A DNA stretch of 13,991 bases from Cochliopodium minus. Lineage: Eukaryota; Discosea; Himatismenida; Cochliopodiidae. The position numbers and the translations under genes were made by a program. A model generated the notes under the pieces. It was not told the DNA's origin, did no database searches, and worked only from the letters and a program-made list of their open reading frames with translations. The DNA is taken from NCBI GenBank assembly GCA_024220525.1, contig JAMYWO010000611.1, positions 1 to 13,991 of the forward strand. Reading direction: 5' to 3'. Positions 8,395-13,991 of the stretch are shown one piece after another (positions within the stretch are counted from its first letter, which is position 1; every line of letters starts with the position of its first letter).

Positions 8395-8620
8395 AAAAGA
8401 TTTATTTTTGATATTTATACATTTCATTATTAACTGTTTTCCATGTTGTCATTTCTTTGTGAGACTCATTTTCTTTAAAATTTCCTTGATTGTGATTGAA
8501 AACAAAATTGATCAACCCTATTCTTTGAAAGGCGTCTTAGAACCAATATTGAAAAAACAACGATGATAATCAAAAATGGAATACCAACAGAAAGGCCAAT
8601 TATCAAAGCCAATTTATCTT
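8395..8620 (-). pseudogene. Orphan 3' end of a surface-protein gene
   Basis: The reverse strand reads AKFGF-type lead-in only weakly, then IIGLSVGIPFLIIIVVFSIL and VLRRLSKNRVDQF. This is the transmembrane segment and start of the tail of the complete gene, with a two-codon deletion. One extra A (AACAAAATTG against AACAAATTG) then shifts the frame, giving a short wrong tail and stop. The bases beyond the shift still match the old frame (KENESHKEMTTWKTV). No ectodomain is attached: similarity ends near 8620. It is the decayed 3' stump of a second copy, and complements the orphan first exon in the left repeat. Confidence 0.82.
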
Positions 8621-8647
8621 ACTGCTTCAACCCATTCCATTAAAGGT

Positions 8648-8739
8648 CTAAATAATTAGTTTTTATTGATTTTACAACAAAACAACAATCATTACCTTTT
8701 CTAGCAAATCACCTGAGGATTTAAAAAAATTGATGAATT
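8648..8739 (-). other. Possible exon-intron-exon relic
   Basis: On the minus strand, AAAAG|AATTC at 8740/8739 could be an acceptor. It is followed by 44 nt open in one frame only (FINFFKSSGDLLEK), a GTAATG donor after 8696, a 48-nt T-rich intron and a TTTAG acceptor ending at 8648. The frame then ends within seven codons (TFNGMG). No family is recognised. It may be the tail of a gene truncated by the duplication, or chance. Confidence 0.25.
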
Positions 8740-8806
8740 CTTTTATTTTTTTTGTTTTCTTTTATCATGAATCTATGAAAATTAAAGATATTATAAAAAA
8801 AAAGAA

Positions 8807-9983
8807 ATGATAAAAGAATTATATTTAAAATTGAGAGATATTTACGAATTTATCAAAAATTTTTTGTTGGGATTCTATGTTATATTGGATCAAATGAGAA
8901 AAAAGAGGTTGAAATTCTCTATCCCCATTTTGAAGAACGAAATTGCTATTGTCACTGGAGGAAATTGTGGGATAGGATATGAAGTGGTAAAAAATCTTGC
9001 TTTGAATGGATGTAAAGTAATAATTGGATCAAGAGATAAACAGAAATCATTGAGTATCTTGGAGGATTTGAAAAAGGAGAACAAAGATGTTGATGTTGAA
9101 TGGTTGGAATTGGATTTATCCTCCTTTGAAAGGTAAAATAATGGTTTAATTAAATTTTTTTATATGCCTAATACTGAATGCATTTTATAATCCCTTTTAT
9201 ACCCACTATTTAAGACATATTGTTTATTTTTTTCAAATCACTTCCTTTATAGTGTAAAATCATTCACTAATCAATTCAAATCAAAGTATGATAGATTGAA
9301 TATTCTTGTGAATAATGCTGGAGTATTGAATGTGAAGAAATATAATACAAAGGATGGTTTCGAATCCAATTTTGGGGTCAATCATTTGGGACATTTCCTT
9401 TTAACCCATTTATTATTGAAAGAATTAAAGAATGGAAGCAAGAAAGATCAATATTCAAGAGTGATATTCGTATCCAGTGAAGCACATAGGTCAACCAATC
9501 TAGATTGGGGAAATCTAAATGGAGAAAAGTTTTTTTCAGGAATAAAATCGTATGCACAAAGCAAATTAGCAATGGTGATGTCCAATATTCAATTCCACAA
9601 GAGATATCATTTAGAATATAAAGTTAATTTCTTTTCTGTACATCCTGGTGTTGTAAATACTCTTCTTTTCAAAAATCTGGGTTAGAATTTTTTATTTGAA
9701 TTTTTTTTATTATTTTAGCGGAAAATTAAACAAGATTTTTATGTGGATTTGGAATACAGGTATAATAGAAAAATTGGCAAGTCCATTGAAAAAATATATC
9801 TATAAATCAGCTTATGAAGGTTCATTGCCAATCTTATTTCTTTCAACTCAGAATATTGGAAATATTCATAGTGGCAAATACTATTATGAAAATGAATTCA
9901 TCAAGAGTAGCTCATATTCATATAATACAAAAGATCAAGAAAGGTTATTCGAGATTTCTCAACAATTTATAAAATTCAATTGA
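8807..9983 (+). CDS. Retinol-dehydrogenase-like SDR oxidoreductase
   Basis: Three exons, join(8807..9132, 9253..9680, 9760..9983), 325 residues, normal for membrane-associated RDH-like short-chain dehydrogenases. The N-terminus (residues 1-43) is amphipathic or hydrophobic and may anchor it to the ER or another membrane. NAD(P)-binding motif TGGNCGIG at 50-57, then IIGSRDKQKS and LDLSS, NNAG at 129-132, active-site Asn152, Ser183/184 (FVSSEAHR), Tyr209 and Lys213 (YAQSK), and SVHPGVVNT. It would oxidise or reduce a lipophilic alcohol or carbonyl with NADP(H); the substrate is unknown. The last intron is awkward. The strongest acceptor (TATTTTAG, 9718) would make a 38-nt intron and break the frame; the acceptor at 9759 keeps the frame and drops about 14 codons. 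I used the latter. Confidence 0.88.
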
Positions 9984-10105
9984 TTATTCTTCCCTTTTTG
10001 ATATTTTGATAGATGATAGATCTTTGATTGAAATACATCTTTATTTTTTCAATTATTCCATTCTTTGGGAAAATGATTATCTGATTTATAAAAATATTAA
10101 AAAAA

Positions 10106-12873
10106 ATGTTTAAATTCCTGCTTATTATATCTTTGTTATTCTTTTTTTGTGGAGTTAATGGAGCAAATGGTATTATCATCAAATTATTAGAGATTATATG
10201 AAATTAATCATTGAAATATAAAACGATTATATTTTTTTTTATTTGATTGGAAAAATCTTTAGAATAATTATATTTTTCCCATAAATTTATTAATTTTAAT
10301 TGGAATATGGAAGCTGATGGTATGTTTAATTCAATTTGATTGTATTATTTGATTTTGCAACTTGTATTAGATTCTTGTTCATTCGAAAAATCTTGCTATC
10401 ATTGCACATCCACACCTCAATGTGGATGGTGCGATTCAACTAACGAATGTATCAACACAAAATCAAACTCAACTGCAAATACATGTCCAGAAAAATTGGC
10501 ATCACAATGCAAATTTTTTAGTAAAATGCTTGCAGTTGCAACAGTATTAATGATTCTTGCTTGTATGTTGGGAGCAGGAGGGTATAATTTCAAAAAAAAA
10601 AAAAAAAAAGAAAATTTTTTAATCCTTTTCTATTTCAGCGAAAACAAATTAATTTTGAATATTAATTAAAAAAAATTAGTGGAATTGGAGGAGGTGCAAT
10701 GTTCACACCAATTTTGATTTTGATCTTGGGACAAACAGCTCATCAAGCAATTCCAATATCAAAGGTAAAAAAAAAAAAAAAAAGAAAAAAAAAATTTCCT
10801 CCAACAAAAATTGAAAAAAAAAAATTTTAATTTTTAACAATCCTTGCACTTTAAAATTTTCTTTTTTTTTATTTTTTTTTTTTGAAAATCAATCTTCAAT
10901 TTTTTATTAAAAAACAAGGTAACATTGAGTGGAGTAGGTATTGGATCGTACATAGTAACACATAGGTTGAGACATCCTAAAGCAGACAGACCATTGGTGG
11001 ATTACGACATAGTTAATATTTTCGAGCCTTCTGTGTTGTTGGGTACCATTGTAGGAGTTTATCTCAACGTCACTTTCCCTTCATACATCATTGTGATTAC
11101 TTTGGCTTTGACCCTTACTGTGAGTGCTTACAATGTTATGAAAAAAGCTTTGAGTTTGTACAAATCTGAGTCTCGTAAACAGTTTTTTTTTTTACATTAT
11201 ATTTATTTAAAAATTTATTTTTTAAAATTTTTTTCTTCAACATATTTTTTAATATTTTTTTTTCTTTATTTTTTATTTGTTTAAATTTTTTTTTTATTTT
11301 TTTTTTTGTTAAAGAACCAGAGAAAATAGAGCAGACAAAGCCTTTGATCAATGAGGAAGAAGATAGAGTCAACTTGTCCAGCAACGAACAGTCTGTCTTC
11401 TACGAAAGCAAGGATCTTCAATACCTCAAATCAAAAGAAGCCAAGACCTTTCCTCTTCAAAAAATATTCCTCATTGTCTTTGTATTTGTTGTAAAATTAT
11501 TTTAATTATTTATTTTTTAAACTTTTATTTTTTTTTCAATAATTTATTTTTTATTTAATTTAGTTTTTATTTTTATTTTAAAAATTCTTTTATTTTACAT
11601 TTCTAATTTTAAAGGTTTTGATGGTACTTGTTCTGTTGAAAGGAAACCAAACAGGAAAGAGTATAGCAGGAGTAGTATGTGGTACATGGCAGTTCTGGTT
11701 GATCCTTGCAAGTGGAGTCCCTTTCGTCGTGGCAGTAATTCTTTTTGTTGCAAGAAAACTGAGAAGAATACACAGTGAAAAATTGAGACTTGGATATTCC
11801 TTCCTCGTAATATCTTTTTTTAAACTTTTTTAATTTTTTATTGTGTATTGTATTTTTATTTTAGATTTTTTATTTTTATTTTTATTCGATTTTATTCAAT
11901 TTTATTTATTGTATTTTATTTTTACATTTTTTATTTTATTCATTTATTTTTTATTTTATTATTATTTTTTTATTTTATTTTTTTCAAATTATTTAATATT
12001 TTTAAATTTTTATTTTTATTTTTATTTATTATTTTAAAAAGCCTGAGGATATTCAATACACTGTAAAAGTTGTCATCACACTTCCAATTATGTCTTTTTT
12101 TGCAGGTGTTGGTATTCATGTTTATGTTTTTGTTTTTCTTCTTTTTTTTTAATAAAACTTTTTTTTTCAAAATCAGGTGCTGGGTTTTTGGGAATAGGAG
12201 CAGGTCTCATTTTAAGTCCTTTGATGATTTCGTTAGGAATTATTCCTCACGTTGCGGCTGCTACTGTAAAAAAAGATTTTTTATTTTTTTTATTTTTTTA
12301 TTTTATTTTATTGTTTACTTTTTTTATTTTTTTTTTCATCTATTTCATAATTTCATTTCATTTCATTTCTATTTTTTTATTCTCTTACTTTTTTGTTTAA
12401 AGAGCGCTTTTACTGTCATTTTCACTGCATCTTCCACTGCCTTTCAATTTATTATTTTAGGAAGGTTGGATTGGAGAGCATCATTGTGGTTTTGGGTAAA
12501 GAAAAAAAAAATGAAAAAAATAGTTGATATAATTGAAATATTCTATCTCGAATATTTTTTATTTTATTAATTAATTTTTCAATTTATTTTAAAATAAATT
12601 TTTATTAAAGTTTATTTTTTTTTTTTCAACTTTTTTTTTTTAAAGGTTTGTGGATTTGTTGCTGCCATTGCTGGACAATTGGCTGTGGCTTATATCGTCA
12701 AAAAATACAGAAAACAATCCGTGATTGGCTTCATGATTTTCATTGCCATCGCCATCAGTGCTGTCGCCCTCATTTCTGTCCAACTCATCAGTTTGATTTC
12801 TCAATTTAAAAATCACAACATTCCTCATTTTCAGGGAATTTGTAATGCCAATGGTCCCAGCTTGAGCTTATAA
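10106..12873 (+). CDS. TSUP (TauE/SafE) transporter with PSI-like module
   Basis: Ten exons, join(10106..10169, 10371..10581, 10680..10764, 10919..11174, 11315..11490, 11615..11806, 12042..12105, 12177..12265, 12403..12495, 12646..12873), all GT..AG and in frame, 485 residues. A signal peptide covers about 1-20. Residues 22-72 form an eight-Cys module with a CGWC core (Cys 24, 30, 33, 39, 42, 48, 60, 68), the pattern of PSI domains. Then come two TSUP halves: GAGGGIGGGAMFTPIL (89-104), ISK and RLRHP..D.PLVDYD; and after a polar loop, FFAGGAGFLGIGAGLILSPL and VAAATSAFTVIFTASST. I count roughly eight membrane helices. Family members move sulfite, sulfonates, organosulfur or other small anions. 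The layout resembles plant and protist TSUP proteins. The first intron could hide an extra 6-nt exon or an alternative start at about 10309. Substrate unknown. Confidence 0.88.
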
Positions 12874-13346
12874 AAAGGAAAAAAAAAAAAAGAAAAAAAA
12901 TTTTCAAACAGATAAATAAAATGAAAACCTCTGATTTGTTATTTATATAAGATCTCGAGTCATATTTTCGAATTATTTTTTTTTTTCTTAATTCTTCAAA
13001 TGACTATGAGCTTTTTATTTATTTAAATGAATAAATTAAAAACTTTCTTTTTCAATATTGGTATCTATTCTGATGTTTTTTATAAAATAAAAAATTGAGT
13101 TTTTTGTAAAAATTTTAATCAAACAAATAAAAAGTTGTCTCTTTAAAAAACTTGTCAAATAAAGACGAAAAAAAAAAAAAGGAAGCTGATGATTTAAAAA
13201 GTTTAAATTAAAAATAATAAAAATGATTTTTCATTAGATGAAAATTAAACAAGTTGGTCAAATTGAAAAGAGTTTTTACAACTAATCTTTAAGTTGTTTT
13301 GAATAATTTTCAAGATTTTATGGAAAAAATTAAAAAAAAAAAAAAA
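12874..13346. other. Intergenic spacer after the transporter gene
   Basis: No open frame of coding quality, no RNA gene and no clear repeat. The sequence is A/T-rich with several A runs. An A-run lies immediately after the transporter stop and another before the small gene at 13347. Confidence 0.6.
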
Positions 13347-13641
13347 ATGATTGTGAATAATTTTTACTATTATCTTCCCTATGCTGAACAATCACAATAT
13401 AAAACATCATTGGAATTATCTGTTACTCCATTTTCGATGACTTATTTGGATTCATGCAGAGACACTGATATCAATCAACTGGTAAATTAAAAAAAATATA
13501 TTCAATATTTAACCCTATTGCAACACATATAAACATACATATTCTAAATGATAGACTTCAAGATTTAGACAGGAAGATAATAAAATTTTTTTGGATTCTA
13601 TGCTATGCCTATCCAAAATATCCAAATTGCATTGGAGGTAA
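13347..13641 (+). CDS. Possible small two-exon gene, unknown function
   Basis: Two exons, join(13347..13481, 13555..13641), would encode 73 residues. The ATG at 13347 follows an A-run, the usual context here; an in-frame ATG at 13320 would add a Lys-rich start. Splice sites are CTG|GTAAAT and GATAG|ACT, with a 73-nt phase 0 intron. The joined product reads ...MTYLDSCRDTDINQL then TSRFRQEDNKIFLDSMLCLS, and stops at TAA after LHWR. Balanced amino-acid use and clean splice sites support coding, against the very A/T-rich surroundings. There is no signal peptide, membrane segment or known motif. It could be a complete small protein, the first exons of a longer one, or a relic. Confidence 0.42.
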
Positions 13642-13945
13642 AAATTCAATTGAAACAAGGAAATATAAAGGATATTCAACCCCATCAAAATATATTTTCA
13701 AAAAAAAAAAAAAAAAAGAGAATTTGTTGTTAACATTACATGGAATAACCAAACATTCTGAAATATAACTTAATTTATGATAAGAAATTACAAAAAGAAT
13801 TGATATAAAAGAAACTTTAATTTGAAATAATCTCATAGTTTTCTCTTTATTTTTTTTTTTGAATGATCATTTGAAGTGAATATTTTTGGAATACTTCATT
13901 GTTAAAAATTTTGTAATGAAAATTTGTTAGTAAAAATATCAAAGA
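13642..13945. other. Intergenic spacer
   Basis: Contains a long A run (13701-13717) and a T run (about 13851-13860). I see no gene, RNA or repeat beyond these. It would contain the promoter of whatever begins at 13946. Confidence 0.5.
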
Positions 13946-13991
13946 ATGGATCAATATCAATCAACTTATACAAATGATAATATGATTATAA
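13946..13991 (+). CDS. Likely 5' end of a gene cut by the window
   Basis: ATG at 13946 opens an uninterrupted frame to the window edge: MDQYQSTYTNDNMII. It is polar and rich in Gln, Asn, Tyr and Thr, like the N-termini of many proteins in A/T-rich protist genomes. With only 15 codons it could also be chance, and no family can be named. Confidence 0.35.
   Translation, partial: MDQYQSTYTNDNMII

Larger units (their letters stand above)
7990..8620. repeat. Right direct repeat, tRNA-linked duplication
   Basis: Second copy of the direct repeat starting near 4405. It contains intron 1 and exon 1 of the complete surface-protein gene, its 5' flank, tRNA-Gly copy 2, and an orphan 3' end of another surface-protein gene. 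The tRNAs of the two repeats are exactly 3601 nt apart. Similarity stops near 8620, inside what would be the sequence just before the transmembrane segment. Confidence 0.88.

Noticed and set aside
4405-8620. Transposon or LTR element explanation for the flanking repeats
   Set aside because: The repeats contain gene ends and a tRNA, not terminal TG..CA signals; no integrase, transposase or reverse transcriptase is seen, and no target-site duplication can be identified.
11843-12570. Several Phe/Tyr/Leu-rich open frames in the transporter region
   Set aside because: They are translations of T-rich introns running into real exons; composition is purely that of A/T-rich DNA.
13609-13836. 75-codon minus-strand frame
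   Set aside because: Crosses a long homopolymer (F run), hydrophobic by composition only, and conflicts with the better-supported small gene on the + strand.

Overview
The window looks like nuclear DNA of an AT-rich, intron-containing unicellular eukaryote. The evidence is very A/T-rich intergenic DNA with long A and T runs, many short GT..AG introns (mostly about 50-150 nt), A-rich leaders before start codons, and protein families typical of free-living amoebae and similar protists. The standard genetic code fits, since TAA, TGA and TAG all act as stops. The sequence alone does not fix the species or the supergroup.

Layout, left to right. (1) 148-323 (+): last exon of an SLC13/DASS-type anion transporter, with its T-rich intron holding a 7-nt satellite. 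(2) 652-1988 (+): two-exon F-box protein with an N-terminal membrane anchor. (3) 2144-2653 (-): two-exon ubiquitin-conjugating enzyme of the UBE2D type. (4) 2968-3776 (-): two-exon Asn-rich protein of unknown function. (5) 4004-4321 (+): small Cys/His-rich, zinc-ribbon-like protein. (6) About 4405-8620: a duplicated locus. A 13-exon gene (4808-8106, -) encodes an 839-residue single-pass surface protein: signal peptide, GLUG-like repeats, EGF-like modules, Ser/Thr/Pro stalk, transmembrane segment and short tail. It lies between two direct repeats of about 0.6 kb. Each repeat carries a first exon, the 5' flank, a tRNA-Gly(UCC) gene and the 3' end of the surface-protein gene. The left repeat therefore contains an orphan first exon and the right repeat an orphan frameshifted 3' end. 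(7) 8807-9983 (+): three-exon retinol-dehydrogenase-like SDR oxidoreductase. (8) 10106-12873 (+): ten-exon TSUP (TauE/SafE) membrane transporter with an N-terminal PSI-like cysteine module. (9) 13347-13641 (+): possible small two-exon gene, followed at 13946 by the likely start of another gene running off the window.

The genes are not an operon and share no obvious pathway. The F-box protein and the E2 enzyme are neighbours and both belong to ubiquitination, but they converge tail to tail and are probably independent. The most interesting feature is the tRNA-linked surface-protein duplication. Its geometry (3601-nt spacing of the two tRNAs, orphan gene ends on both outer sides) is what a collapsed tandem array or a copy-number-variable locus would leave.
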